Below are positions 7,898 to 15,753 of a DNA stretch of 64,000 bases, one piece after another (position 1 is the stretch's first letter; every line of letters begins with the position of its first letter). This DNA is from Streptomyces sp. CB02009 (GTDB taxonomy: Bacteria > Actinomycetota > Actinomycetes > Streptomycetales > Streptomycetaceae), in assembly GCF_001905825.1 (NCBI RefSeq), contig NZ_LIVV01000005.1, forward strand, positions 264,594-328,593, in the 5' to 3' direction. Under the pieces are notes generated by a model that saw only the letters and a program-made list of their open reading frames with translations, was not told where the DNA came from and did no database searches. Made by a program: the position numbers and the translations under genes.

Positions 7898-8590
7898 GTG
7901 AAATTCGCTAATCCGTCGGACACTTCCCTCGTCCCGTCGATAACGTTGCGTCACACCCACCCCATCGCGCCCGTCCCGCGCGCGAGCCGCCCCGCCCGTC
8001 CCGGAGTACCGGAGCCCACGCTGACCAGCGACACCCACGTCCCCTGCCGCAAGCCGGGCTCCACGGACACGCCTGCCATACCCGCCCAGAACCAGGGCCC
8101 CTCCGTCCGCGGGCTGGCCGGCTTCAACGCCGCCTCGCCCGCCGAGGCCGAGACCCTGCTCCTGTCGTGCTGCCACAGCGTCCGCTGGGCCGAACGGGTG
8201 GCGGCGCACCGCCCCTACCCCACGGTCGACGCGCTGCTCGCCGCCGCCGACGAGGCCGGGTACGACCTGTCCCGCGCCGACCTCGACGAGGCCCTGGCCG
8301 CCGAGTCCTCGGCCCTGCCGCACCCCGGCGCCCCGCCCGCGGCGCGGACCGCGCTGCGGGCCGCCCACGCCGCGTACGAGAGCGGCTTCGGACACGCGTT
8401 CGTGATCAGCCTCGACGGAGTGAGCCCCGGAGAGCGTCTCGACCAGGTATTGGCAGGCATTCGGTCACGTCTCGGCAACGAACCGGAGGAGGAACGCGTC
8501 ATCGCCGCCGACGAACTCAGGCGGCTCGCCCGCGCCCGGCTGGCGTTCCGGCTCGCGGAGGCCCTCACACCGCGACACTCCGGGCCGTGA
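7898..8590 (+). CDS. OHCU decarboxylase-like protein
   Basis: The C-terminal about 165 residues match the 2-oxo-4-hydroxy-4-carboxy-5-ureidoimidazoline decarboxylase fold (LAGFNAASPAEAETLLLSCC near the start; ERVAAHRPYPTVDALLAAAD; AAHAAYESGFGHAFVISLDG; EERVIAADELRRLARARL). That enzyme completes conversion of urate to allantoin. No other urate-pathway gene is nearby. The start is uncertain: GTG 7898 and TTG 7946 are the only plausible in-frame starts before the conserved part, and neither has a good ribosome site. The first about 60 residues at this start are not conserved-looking. It stands between two convergent/codirectional genes with its own promoter. Confidence 0.72.
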   Translation: MKFANPSDTSLVPSITLRHTHPIAPVPRASRPARPGVPEPTLTSDTHVPCRKPGSTDTPAIPAQNQGPSVRGLAGFNAASPAEAETLLLSCCHSVRWAERVAAHRPYPTVDALLAAADEAGYDLSRADLDEALAAESSALPHPGAPPAARTALRAAHAAYESGFGHAFVISLDGVSPGERLDQVLAGIRSRLGNEPEEERVIAADELRRLARARLAFRLAEALTPRHSGP

Positions 8591-8782
8591 ATCCGTCCGG
8601 AATGCGGCGATTCCGGCCTGTGCGATAGCCCGTCCGTGCCTGTTTGATCACACCGATGGACCCCGCGCGAGCGAACCGACAAGTCGTCGCTACGATGACC
8701 GGGGCCGGTGGACCGTACCCGGCCGGGTCAGACCGACAGAGAAGCCGGCCGACCCCGATCCCCGCTCCCGGAGGGTTTTTCC

Positions 8783-9163
8783 GTGCCGGCTGGAACGCTG
8801 TACCGCGGCCGGGAAGGAATGTGGAGCTGGGTGGCTCATCGAGTCACCGGCGTCCTCATCTTCTTCTTCCTGTTCGTACACGTGCTGGACACCGCTCTCG
8901 TCCGCGTCTCCCCCGAGGCGTACGACGAGGTCGTCGCGACCTACAAGACGCCGATCGTCGCTCTCCTCGAGTACGGCCTCGTCGCTGCCATCCTCTTCCA
9001 CGCGCTGAACGGTCTCCGTGTCATCGCCGTGGACTTCTGGTCCAAGGGCCCGCGCTACCAGAAGCAGATGCTCTGGACCGTCGTGGGCGTCTGGGTCGTG
9101 CTGATGGCGGGCTCGCTGTACCCCATCCTTGGTCACGCCGCACGTGAACTGTTCGGGAGCTGA
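8783..9163 (+). CDS. sdhC: Succinate dehydrogenase cytochrome b subunit
   Basis: 126 residues from GTG 8783, chosen because GGAGGG ends 8 nt upstream; longer frames from 8708 have no ribosome site. GTLYRGREGMWSWVAHRVTGVLIFFFLFVHVLDTALV is the typical SdhC entry with the first membrane helix, followed by two more helices (ALLEYGLVAAILFHALNGLRVIAVD; WTVVGVWVVLMAGSLYPIL). The His residues in HRVTG and HALNG are candidate haem/quinone-site residues. It anchors the dehydrogenase to the membrane. It is the first gene of sdhCDAB; TACGAT at 8691-8696 is a weak -10 candidate. Confidence 0.95.
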   Translation: MPAGTLYRGREGMWSWVAHRVTGVLIFFFLFVHVLDTALVRVSPEAYDEVVATYKTPIVALLEYGLVAAILFHALNGLRVIAVDFWSKGPRYQKQMLWTVVGVWVVLMAGSLYPILGHAARELFGS

Positions 9164-9171
9164 CGCCAGAT

Positions 9172-9651
9172 ATGTCTGCTGACACCACCTCCACCACGAT
9201 CGGTCCCGTCGAGGGCGGCGCCCACTACGACGTGGACAACCCCGCGCCGTACATCGAGGCCCCCCGCAAGCGCACGGGCAAGACCCCGCGCGCGACCCGC
9301 GGCAACTTCGAGATGGCCGCGTGGCTCTTCATGCGCCTCTCGGGCGTGGTCCTCGTCGTCCTGGTCCTCGGCCACCTGCTGATCCAGCTCTTCCTGGACG
9401 GCGGCGTCTCCAAGATCGGCTTCGCCTTCGTGGCCGGCCGCTGGGCGTCCCCGTTCTGGCAGGTCTGGGACCTGCTGATGCTCTGGCTCGCCATGCTGCA
9501 CGGCGCCAACGGCCTCCGTACCGTCATCAACGACTACGCGGAGCGGGCCAACACGCGCCTGTGGCTCAAGGGCCTGCTGTACACCGCCACGGTGTTCACC
9601 ATCCTTCTGGGCACGCTGGTGATCTTCACCTTCGACCCGAACATCCGCTAG
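9172..9651 (+). CDS. sdhD: Succinate dehydrogenase membrane anchor subunit
   Basis: 159 residues, 8 bp after sdhC. A 45-residue soluble N-terminus is followed by three membrane helices (about 50-72, 88-118 and 128-152). MRLSGVVLVVLVLGHLLIQL and WLAMLHGANGLRTVINDYAER carry the His residues expected for quinone/haem binding. With SdhC it forms the membrane domain that passes electrons from SdhAB to menaquinone. Confidence 0.95.
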   Translation: MSADTTSTTIGPVEGGAHYDVDNPAPYIEAPRKRTGKTPRATRGNFEMAAWLFMRLSGVVLVVLVLGHLLIQLFLDGGVSKIGFAFVAGRWASPFWQVWDLLMLWLAMLHGANGLRTVINDYAERANTRLWLKGLLYTATVFTILLGTLVIFTFDPNIR

Positions 9652-9676
9652 GCACGGGGCTGAGGTAATCCACGAC

Positions 9677-11431
9677 ATGAAGATCCACAAGTACGACACC
9701 GTCATCGTCGGCGCCGGCGGCGCCGGCATGCGCGCCGCCATCGAGGCGACGAAGCGCAGCCGCACCGCCGTGCTGACGAAGCTCTACCCCACCCGGTCCC
9801 ACACGGGCGCCGCGCAGGGCGGCATGGCCGCCGCGCTGGCGAACGTGGAGGAGGACAACTGGGAGTGGCACACCTTCGACACGGTCAAGGGCGGTGACTA
9901 CCTGGTCGACCAGGACGCCGCCGAGATCCTGGCGAAGGAGGCCATCGACGCCGTCCTCGACCTGGAGAAGATGGGCCTTCCGTTCAACCGGACCCCGAAC
10001 GGCACCATCGACCAGCGGCGCTTCGGCGGCCACTCCCGCAACCACGGCGAGGCCCCGGTCCGCCGGTCCTGCTACGCCGCGGACCGCACCGGCCACATGA
10101 TCCTCCAGACGCTGTACCAGAACTGCGTCAAGGAGGGCGTGGAGTTCTTCAACGAGTTCTACGTCCTGGACCAGCTGCTGGTCGAGGAGGACGGCGTCAA
10201 GAAGTCCGCCGGTGTGGTCGCCTACGAGCTGGCCACCGGCGAGATCCACGTCTTCCAGGCCAAGTCCGTGATCTACGCCTCCGGCGGCACGGGCAAGTTC
10301 TTCAAGGTGACCTCCAACGCGCACACGCTGACGGGTGACGGCCAGGCGGCCTGCTACCGGCGCGGTCTGCCGCTGGAGGACATGGAGTTCTTCCAGTTCC
10401 ACCCGACGGGCATCTGGCGCATGGGCATCCTGCTGACGGAGGGCGCCCGCGGTGAGGGCGGCATCCTCCGCAACAAGGACGGCGAGCGCTTCATGGAGAA
10501 GTATGCGCCGGTCATGAAGGACCTCGCGTCCCGTGACGTCGTGTCCCGCTCCATCTACACGGAGATCCGCGAGGGCCGCGGCTGCGGTCCCGAGGGCGAC
10601 CACGTCTACCTGGACCTGACGCACCTCCCGCCGGAGCAGCTCGACGCCAAGCTCCCGGACATCACCGAGTTCGCCCGTACGTACCTCGGCATCGAGCCGT
10701 ACACGGACCCGATCCCGATCCAGCCCACCGCGCACTACGCCATGGGCGGCATCCCGACCAACGTCGAGGGTGAGGTCCTGGCGGACAACACCACCGTCGT
10801 CCCGGGCCTGTACGCGGCCGGCGAGGTCGCCTGTGTCTCCGTGCACGGCGCCAACCGTCTGGGCACCAACTCGCTGCTCGACATCAACGTCTTCGGCAAG
10901 CGGTCCGGCATCGCCGCCGCCGAGTACTCCGCCAAGCACGACTTCGTCGAGCTGCCGGAGAACCCGGATTCGCTGGTCGTCGCCCAGATCGAGAAGCTGC
11001 GCAACTCCACGGGCAGCGAGCGGGTGGCCGACATCCGCCGCGAGCTCCAGGAGACGATGGACGCCAACGTGATGGTGTTCCGCACGGAGCAGACCATCAA
11101 GACGGCCGTCGAGAAGGTCGCCGAGCTCCGCGAGCGCTACGAGAACGTGGCCATCCAGGACAAGGGCAAGCGTTTCAACACGGACCTCCTGGAGGCCATC
11201 GAGCTGGGCAACCTGCTCGAACTGGCCGAGGTCATGGCCGTCTCGGCCCTGGCGCGCAAGGAGTCCCGCGGCGGTCACTACCGCGAGGACTACCCGAACC
11301 GCGACGACGTCAACTTCATGCGCCACACCATGGCGTACCGCGAGGTCGGCGAGGACGGCTCCGAGACCGTCCGTCTCGACTACAAGCCGGTCGTGACGAC
11401 CCGCTACCAGCCGATGGAGCGTAAGTACTGA
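9677..11431 (+). CDS. sdhA: Succinate dehydrogenase flavoprotein subunit
   Basis: 584 residues, full length for the family. The Rossmann motif GAGGAG is at 12-17; RSHTGAAQGGMAAAL contains His42, the covalent FAD attachment site; and the active-site stretches SRNHGEAPVRRSCYAADRTGH and QFHPTGIWRMGILLTEGARGEGG follow. It oxidises succinate to fumarate on the cytoplasmic side. sdhD ends 25 bp upstream and the stop TGA overlaps the ATG of sdhB by one base. Long frames on the opposite strand here are shadows caused by high GC. Confidence 0.98.
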   Translation: MKIHKYDTVIVGAGGAGMRAAIEATKRSRTAVLTKLYPTRSHTGAAQGGMAAALANVEEDNWEWHTFDTVKGGDYLVDQDAAEILAKEAIDAVLDLEKMGLPFNRTPNGTIDQRRFGGHSRNHGEAPVRRSCYAADRTGHMILQTLYQNCVKEGVEFFNEFYVLDQLLVEEDGVKKSAGVVAYELATGEIHVFQAKSVIYASGGTGKFFKVTSNAHTLTGDGQAACYRRGLPLEDMEFFQFHPTGIWRMGILLTEGARGEGGILRNKDGERFMEKYAPVMKDLASRDVVSRSIYTEIREGRGCGPEGDHVYLDLTHLPPEQLDAKLPDITEFARTYLGIEPYTDPIPIQPTAHYAMGGIPTNVEGEVLADNTTVVPGLYAAGEVACVSVHGANRLGTNSLLDINVFGKRSGIAAAEYSAKHDFVELPENPDSLVVAQIEKLRNSTGSERVADIRRELQETMDANVMVFRTEQTIKTAVEKVAELRERYENVAIQDKGKRFNTDLLEAIELGNLLELAEVMAVSALARKESRGGHYREDYPNRDDVNFMRHTMAYREVGEDGSETVRLDYKPVVTTRYQPMERKY

Positions 11432-12189
11432 TGGCTACCCCCGTACTGGACAAGGTCGAGGCGGAGTCCGCCGCCTCCCCGTACATCACGGTCACGATGC
11501 GGATCCGCCGCTTCAACCCCGAGGTGTCGGACGCGTCGGTCTGGGAGGACTTCCAGATCGAGATCGACCCGAAGGAGCGTGTGCTCGACGCCCTCCACAA
11601 GATCAAGTGGGACGTCGACGGCACGCTGACCTTCCGTCGCTCCTGCGCGCACGGCATCTGCGGCTCGGACGCGATGCGGATCAACGGCAAGAACAGGCTC
11701 GCCTGCAAGACGCTGATCAAGGACATCAACCCCGAGAAGCCGATCACGGTCGAGGCCATCAAGGGCCTCACGGTCCTCAAGGACCTCGTGGTCGACATGG
11801 AGCCGTTCTTCCAGGCGTACCGGGACGTCATGCCGTTCCTGGTCACCAAGGGCAACGAGCCGACGCGCGAGCGCCTGCAGTCCGCCGAGGACCGCGAGCG
11901 CTTCGACGACACCACCAAGTGCATCCTGTGCGCCGCGTGCACGTCGTCCTGCCCGGTCTTCTGGAACGACGGCCAGTACTTCGGTCCGGCCGCGATCGTC
12001 AACGCGCACCGCTTCATCTTCGACTCGCGCGACGAGGCCGGTGAGCAGCGCCTGGAGATCCTGAACGACAAGGACGGCGTGTGGCGCTGCCGCACGACGT
12101 TCAACTGCACGGACGCCTGCCCGCGTGGCATCGAGGTCACGAAGGCGATCCAGGAAGTGAAGCGGGCGCTGATCACGCGTCGCTTCTGA
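11431..12189 (+). CDS. sdhB: Succinate dehydrogenase iron-sulfur subunit
   Basis: 252 residues. Three cysteine clusters are present in order: CAHGICGSDAMRINGKNRLAC for [2Fe-2S], CILCAACTSSCP for [4Fe-4S] and CTDACPRGI for [3Fe-4S]. It carries electrons from FAD in SdhA to the membrane subunits. Last gene of sdhCDAB; it is followed by a hairpin at 12201-12226. Confidence 0.98.
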   Translation: MATPVLDKVEAESAASPYITVTMRIRRFNPEVSDASVWEDFQIEIDPKERVLDALHKIKWDVDGTLTFRRSCAHGICGSDAMRINGKNRLACKTLIKDINPEKPITVEAIKGLTVLKDLVVDMEPFFQAYRDVMPFLVTKGNEPTRERLQSAEDRERFDDTTKCILCAACTSSCPVFWNDGQYFGPAAIVNAHRFIFDSRDEAGEQRLEILNDKDGVWRCRTTFNCTDACPRGIEVTKAIQEVKRALITRRF

Positions 12190-12200
12190 TCACGGGTGTT

Positions 12201-12226
12201 CCGGGGGCCGGGTTTCCGGCTCCCGG
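12201..12226 (+). terminator. sdh operon terminator
   Basis: 11-bp stem CCGGGGGCCGG / CCGGCTCCCGG (one G-U pair) with a GTTT loop, 12 bp after the sdhB stop. Confidence 0.7.
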
Positions 12227-12301
12227 TCCGGTGTTTCGGCCCGCTTCTGTACGCTGCGGCGTGCAGGAGCGGGCTTTTTTCTTCGTGAAGGACGGGGACT
12301 G

Positions 12302-12814
12302 ATGAGCGAGCCGAACCCTTACCGGTCGGAGGAGTACGAGTGGGGTCCCGGGCAGCAGCAGCCGGGCCAGCCCGCCTACGGCTACCCGCACCCTCCGGCG
12401 TACCAGCCGACCCTCCCCGGCGGCGTGCCGGTGCCGCCGCAGCAGGTGCCCGGCGTGCCGCAGGGCGGCGGCACGCCGCTGCTGAGCCTCGGTGACATCA
12501 CCGTGGTGGGCGACCAGATCATCACGCCGGCCGGCGCGATGCCGCTCAAGGGCTCCGTGTGGAACGCGATGGACATGTCGCGGACCGAGGAGAAGATGCC
12601 CACGGTCGCGATCGTGCTCGCGGTCATCTTCTTCATCTTCTGCCTGCTGGGCCTGCTGTTCCTCCTGATGAAGGAGAAGACGACCACCGGCTTCATCCAG
12701 GTCACCGTGACCAGCGGCGGCAAGCACCACGCGACGATGATCCCGGCGCGTGGACCTGACACCATCCACTGGGTGATGGGCCAGCTCAACTACGCCCGCT
12801 CGCTCAGCATGTGA
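12302..12814 (+). CDS. Conserved membrane protein, one TM helix
   Basis: 170 residues. A Pro/Gly/Tyr/Gln-rich cytoplasmic head (1-55) is followed by a conserved-looking block (LLSLGDITVVGDQIITPAGAMPLKG), then a single membrane helix at about 100-122 (TVAIVLAVIFFIFCLLGLLFLLM), and then a short domain with GFIQVTVTSGGKHHATMIPA. No enzyme motif is seen. A G-rich stretch just upstream (GGACGGGGACTG) serves ATG 12302. Conserved placement behind sdhB in streptomycetes (from memory). Function unknown. Confidence 0.82.
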   Translation: MSEPNPYRSEEYEWGPGQQQPGQPAYGYPHPPAYQPTLPGGVPVPPQQVPGVPQGGGTPLLSLGDITVVGDQIITPAGAMPLKGSVWNAMDMSRTEEKMPTVAIVLAVIFFIFCLLGLLFLLMKEKTTTGFIQVTVTSGGKHHATMIPARGPDTIHWVMGQLNYARSLSM

Positions 12815-12832
12815 GCGGTCGTCATCGGTGAG

Positions 12833-12852
12833 GGGGCGCCCGAGGGCGCCCC
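12833..12852. terminator. Bidirectional hairpin terminator
   Basis: GGGGCGCCC / GGGCGCCCC (9 bp) around a GA centre, 18 bp after the membrane-protein gene and 58 bp before the end of the convergent marR-type gene. Confidence 0.7.
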
Positions 12853-12910
12853 TTCGTCGTGTCCGGGGCCCGTGTCCGGGACCGGGGCGCGTGTCCGGGG
12901 ACACGCGGGC

Positions 12911-13513
12911 CTACCAGTGGCGGGTCGGCTCCGTGGACTCCGCCTCGACCATGACGCGCCGCAGCATGCCGTTGAGGAGGGCGCGCTCCTCCGGGGAGAG
13001 GACGCCGAGCAGGCGGTACTCCTCGTGGCCGAGGACGTCCATCGCGCCGAGCCAGGTCTCGTGGCCGGCGTCGGTGAGCTCGACGACGACCCGGCGGCGG
13101 TCGGTGGTGGACTGGGTGCGGCGGACGAAGCCGCGCTTCTCCAGGGCGTCGAGGCGGCCGGAGACGGAGGCGGGGGCCAGGTCGAGGTCCTGGGCGAGTT
13201 CGGAGGGAGCGGCGCTGCCGCCCCGGCCGGCGATCTTGTGCAGGGTGTCGAACTCGTGGCGCTCCAGGTCGAAGTCGACGAGCGACTGCTCCCTCACCCG
13301 GCGCAGGTGGACGGAGAGCTTCTTCATCCGGGTGACGGCGCCTTCCACGACGGGGTCGAGGTCGGGCAGGACGGGCTGCCAGCGGGCGACGTGCCCGTCG
13401 GTCCAGTCGCGCGCGGCACTCGGCTCGCGCGGGGCACTCGCCTCGCGCGCGGTACGCGGCTCGCTCGGCGTGCGCGGCTCGCTCGGAGTACGCCGTTCCT
13501 CGGGTTGCGCCAT
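12911..13513 (-). CDS. MarR-family transcriptional regulator
   Basis: 200 residues from ATG 13513. Residues about 50-195 are a MarR winged helix (LRRVREQSLVDFDLERHEFDTLHKIA, SELAQDLDLAPASVSGRLDALEKRGFVRR, TDRRRVVVELTDAGHE with the wing). The N-terminal 35 residues are a six-residue repeat tail. TACGAT lies 6 nt before the ATG on the minus strand, suggesting a leaderless message. It is divergent from an MFS transporter and most likely represses both genes from the shared 85-bp region. Ligand unknown. Confidence 0.92.
   Translation of the reverse strand: MAQPEERRTPSEPRTPSEPRTAREASAPREPSAARDWTDGHVARWQPVLPDLDPVVEGAVTRMKKLSVHLRRVREQSLVDFDLERHEFDTLHKIAGRGGSAAPSELAQDLDLAPASVSGRLDALEKRGFVRRTQSTTDRRRVVVELTDAGHETWLGAMDVLGHEEYRLLGVLSPEERALLNGMLRRVMVEAESTEPTRHW
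13414..13503. repeat. 18-bp coding minisatellite, five units
   Basis: Units of 18 bp start at 13414, 13432, 13450, 13468 and 13486 (core CGGCACTCGGCTCGCGCG, diverging). They encode a six-residue repeat (SEPRTP-like) at the N-terminus of the MarR protein, so copy-number change would keep the frame. Confidence 0.75.
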
Positions 13514-13598
13514 GGGGTGATCGTACGTCGGCAGGCGGGGAACCACCCGAGAAGTATTTCGTTGACGAATTATTCGGTTCCGAAATACTCTTCGGGCC
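13514..13598. promoter_or_regulatory. Divergent MarR/MFS control region with palindrome
   Basis: AGTATTTCG (13553-13561) and CGAAATACT (13581-13589) form a 9-bp inverted repeat with 19-bp spacing in an otherwise GC-rich region. For the plus strand, TTGACG (13562-13567), an 18-bp spacer and TACTCT (13586-13591) put the start at or near ATG 13599, with no ribosome site. The operator arms flank the -35 and cover the -10. For the minus strand, TACGAT (complement of 13520-13525) precedes ATG 13513 by 6 nt. Confidence 0.75.
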
Positions 13599-14813
13599 AT
13601 GACCGCTGCCACCACCACGGCGCCGCCCGCCCCGCACCCCCTGCGCACCCGTTCCTTCCGGCTGCTCTTCACCGGCCGCGCCCTCTCCCTCCTCGGCGAC
13701 GCCGCCATCCCCGCCGCCCTCGCCCTCGCCGTCCTGGAGGCCACCGGATCCACCGCGGCGCTCGCCCTGGTCCTCGGCTGCGCGATGGTGCCCAAGCTGC
13801 TCCTGCTGCCCCTGGGCGGCGTGGTCGGCGACCGGTTCGACGCCCGCACGGTCGCGCTCACCACGGATCTCGTACGCTGCGGCACCCAGCTGGTCGTCGG
13901 GGTCCAACTCCTCGGCGGCACGCCCAGCCTGGCCGTCCTCGCGGTCTCCGAGGCGCTCGGCGGCGCGGCCGGGGCCTTCGCCATGCCGACCGACGCACCC
14001 CTGGTGAAGGGCACGGTGGCCGCCGAGTCGCTGCACCGCGCCAACGCCGCGATGAGCGTCGCCCGGAGCGCCAGCCGGCTCGGCGGCCCCGCGCTCGCCG
14101 GCACCCTCGTCCTGACCGTGGGGCCCGGCTGGGCCTTCGTCCTCGACGCGGCGACCTTCGCCGTCAGCGCGCTCGTCCTGACGGCCGTGAAGGTGAAGCG
14201 GGTGCCGATCCCGCGCCGCTCGCTCCGCGCCGACCTGGCGGAGGGCTGGCAGGAGGTGCGGTCCCGCGACTGGTACTGGACCAGCCTGATCGGCCACAGC
14301 GCCTGGAACGGCGCCGCGGCCGTCCTGATGACCCTCGGGCCCGCCATCGCCGTCCAGCGGCTCGGCGGCGGCACCACCTGGGTCGTCCTGCTCCAGGTCG
14401 GCGCCGTCGGCTTCCTCCTGGGAGCCCTGCTCGCCGACCGGGTCACGCCCCGGCGCCCGGTGCTCACCGCGAACCTCGGGCTCGCCACGTACGCGCTGCC
14501 GCTCGTCCTGCTCGCGGTCGCCGCGCCGGCGCCGCTGACCATCGCGGCCTACGGGCTCGCGCAGGCCGGGCTCGGGTTCCTCTCCCCCGTCTGGGAGACC
14601 GCCGTCCAACGGGCGGTGCCCGCCCACGCGCTGGCCCGCGTCACCTCGTACGACTGGCTGCTCTCGCTGGCCGCGATGCCCCTGGGGTACGCCCTGGCGC
14701 CGCTCGCGGCCTCGGCCTGGGGCCCGGAGCTGCCGCTGCTCGTCGCGGCCGTCGCCGTGGGCGGCTGCTGCGCCGCGACGGCGCTGGTACCGGGGGTGCG
14801 GCGGTTCCGCTGA
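13599..14813 (+). CDS. MFS transporter
   Basis: 404 residues with about 11-12 hydrophobic helices. FTGRALSLLGDAAIPAALALAVL and GGVVGDRFDARTVALTTD match the MFS_3/enterobactin-exporter-like group, with the D-R motif in the loop between helices 2 and 3. Helices continue to the C-terminus (LPLLVAAVAVGGCCAATALV). Likely an exporter controlled by the divergent MarR regulator, as in many drug-efflux pairs; substrate unknown. Leaderless start at 13599 is inferred from the promoter spacing. Confidence 0.88.
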   Translation: MTAATTTAPPAPHPLRTRSFRLLFTGRALSLLGDAAIPAALALAVLEATGSTAALALVLGCAMVPKLLLLPLGGVVGDRFDARTVALTTDLVRCGTQLVVGVQLLGGTPSLAVLAVSEALGGAAGAFAMPTDAPLVKGTVAAESLHRANAAMSVARSASRLGGPALAGTLVLTVGPGWAFVLDAATFAVSALVLTAVKVKRVPIPRRSLRADLAEGWQEVRSRDWYWTSLIGHSAWNGAAAVLMTLGPAIAVQRLGGGTTWVVLLQVGAVGFLLGALLADRVTPRRPVLTANLGLATYALPLVLLAVAAPAPLTIAAYGLAQAGLGFLSPVWETAVQRAVPAHALARVTSYDWLLSLAAMPLGYALAPLAASAWGPELPLLVAAVAVGGCCAATALVPGVRRFR

Positions 14814-14875
14814 GGCCTACGGCGTCGTCTCGGCCAGGAAGGCTGAGGCCTACGGTGTCGTCTCGGCCAGGAAGG
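14810..14875. repeat. Tandem 33-bp duplication at converging gene ends
   Basis: Two adjacent 33-bp copies (14810-14842 and 14843-14875) differ at one base. The core is CTGAGGCCTACGG...GTCTCGGCCAGGAAGG. The second copy holds the last codons and TAG stop (14850-14852) of the alpha/beta hydrolase. The first abuts the MFS stop and supplies a second in-frame copy of the same tail and stop. Confidence 0.9.
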
Positions 14876-15617
14876 CGGTGAGCAGCCGGGCCGTCTCCGC
14901 CGGGCGCTCCAGGGCGGGAAGGTGCCCGGCCCAGTCGAGGTCGACGCGGCGGGCGCCGGGCAGGAGGCGGGTGAGGTCGTCGGCGACCGCCCGGAAGTCG
15001 GGGACGTCGTGGGCGCCCGCGACGACGAGGGCGGGGACCTTGATCCCGGTGAGGTCGCCGGCGGTGACCTCGGGGGTGACGGGTTCGAACTCCTCGGGGG
15101 CGGCGAGCTGGACCTCGAAGGCGTGCCGCTGCATCTCCCGGACGAGCGCGCGGGCCTCGGGGCCGGCCTCGGGGCCGAGCCAGGTGTCGACGTTGAGCTC
15201 GACGGCGCCGTCGAGGTCGCCCGCCTCCAGCAGCTCGTCCTCGCGGTCGCCCCAGGCGCTCAGCTCGTCGCCGGGCTCGAAGCCGGGGATGCCGGAGGCG
15301 AGCAGGGCGAGGGCGGAGACGTGCGCGGGGTGGCGGGCGGCGAGTTCCAGGGCGACCGTGCCGCCGAAGGAGGAGCCGACGACGGCCGCCCGCTCGACGC
15401 CGAGGTGGTCGAGGAGCTCGCGCACGTCGTCGGCGTGGGTGTGCGGGGCGTCGACGGGGGTGTCGCCGAAGCCGCGGAGGTCGCAGCGGACGACCCGGTG
15501 CCCGGCCTCCGCGAGGGCGTGGAACTGCCCGTCCCACATCCGGCGGTCGCAGACCCCGGAGTGCAGCAGGAGAACGGTCGAGGGGCCTTGTCCGGCCACG
15601 TCGTGAGAGAGCGTCAT
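14850..15617 (-). CDS. Alpha/beta-fold hydrolase
   Basis: 255 residues. HSGVCDRRMWDGQF holds the oxyanion-hole region; the nucleophile elbow GSSFGG has Ser83; Asp204 (GAHDVPD) and His232 (DWAGHLPALERP) complete the triad. The lid region is short. Resembles 3-oxoadipate enol-lactonase/haloperoxidase-type hydrolases, but substrate cannot be assigned. ATG 15617. Divergent from the TetR-linked operon, whose operator lies 66 bp upstream, so co-regulation is possible. Its 3' end is duplicated (see repeat). Confidence 0.88.
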   Translation of the reverse strand: MTLSHDVAGQGPSTVLLLHSGVCDRRMWDGQFHALAEAGHRVVRCDLRGFGDTPVDAPHTHADDVRELLDHLGVERAAVVGSSFGGTVALELAARHPAHVSALALLASGIPGFEPGDELSAWGDREDELLEAGDLDGAVELNVDTWLGPEAGPEARALVREMQRHAFEVQLAAPEEFEPVTPEVTAGDLTGIKVPALVVAGAHDVPDFRAVADDLTRLLPGARRVDLDWAGHLPALERPAETARLLTAFLAETTP

Positions 15618-15682
15618 CCGGCCGACCCTAGGCGGCGGGACCGGCGGTGGCCAGCGGGTTTCCCTCCACCCCCGGAAGTGAC

Positions 15683-15740
15683 TTGAACACGTTCAAAGAG
15701 AGGTCTACAGTCATGACCAACAGCTTTTGAACGCGTTCAA
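15683..15740 (+). promoter_or_regulatory. Promoter with two TTGAACNCGTTCAA operators
   Basis: Identical-type 14-bp palindromes TTGAACACGTTCAA (15683-15696) and TTGAACGCGTTCAA (15727-15740) lie 44 bp apart. TTGAAC at 15683-15688, a 17-bp spacer and TACAGT (15706-15711) form a promoter, so the first palindrome covers the -35 and the second sits just past the expected start point near 15718. A TetR-family gene is the third gene of the operon and is the obvious repressor candidate. Confidence 0.82.
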
Positions 15741-15753
15741 GGGAGGGTGGGGC

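Noticed and set aside
7792..7960. DasR-type site upstream of the hexosaminidase
   Set aside because: The only similar string (GATTGGCCGGACCGC on the minus strand) lacks the central TCTAGA dyad and has wrong spacing.
9626..11326. 566-codon open frame on the minus strand opposite sdhA
   Set aside because: It is a GC-driven antisense shadow of sdhA; the translation is Val/Leu/Asp/Arg-rich low-complexity and no ribosome site is present.
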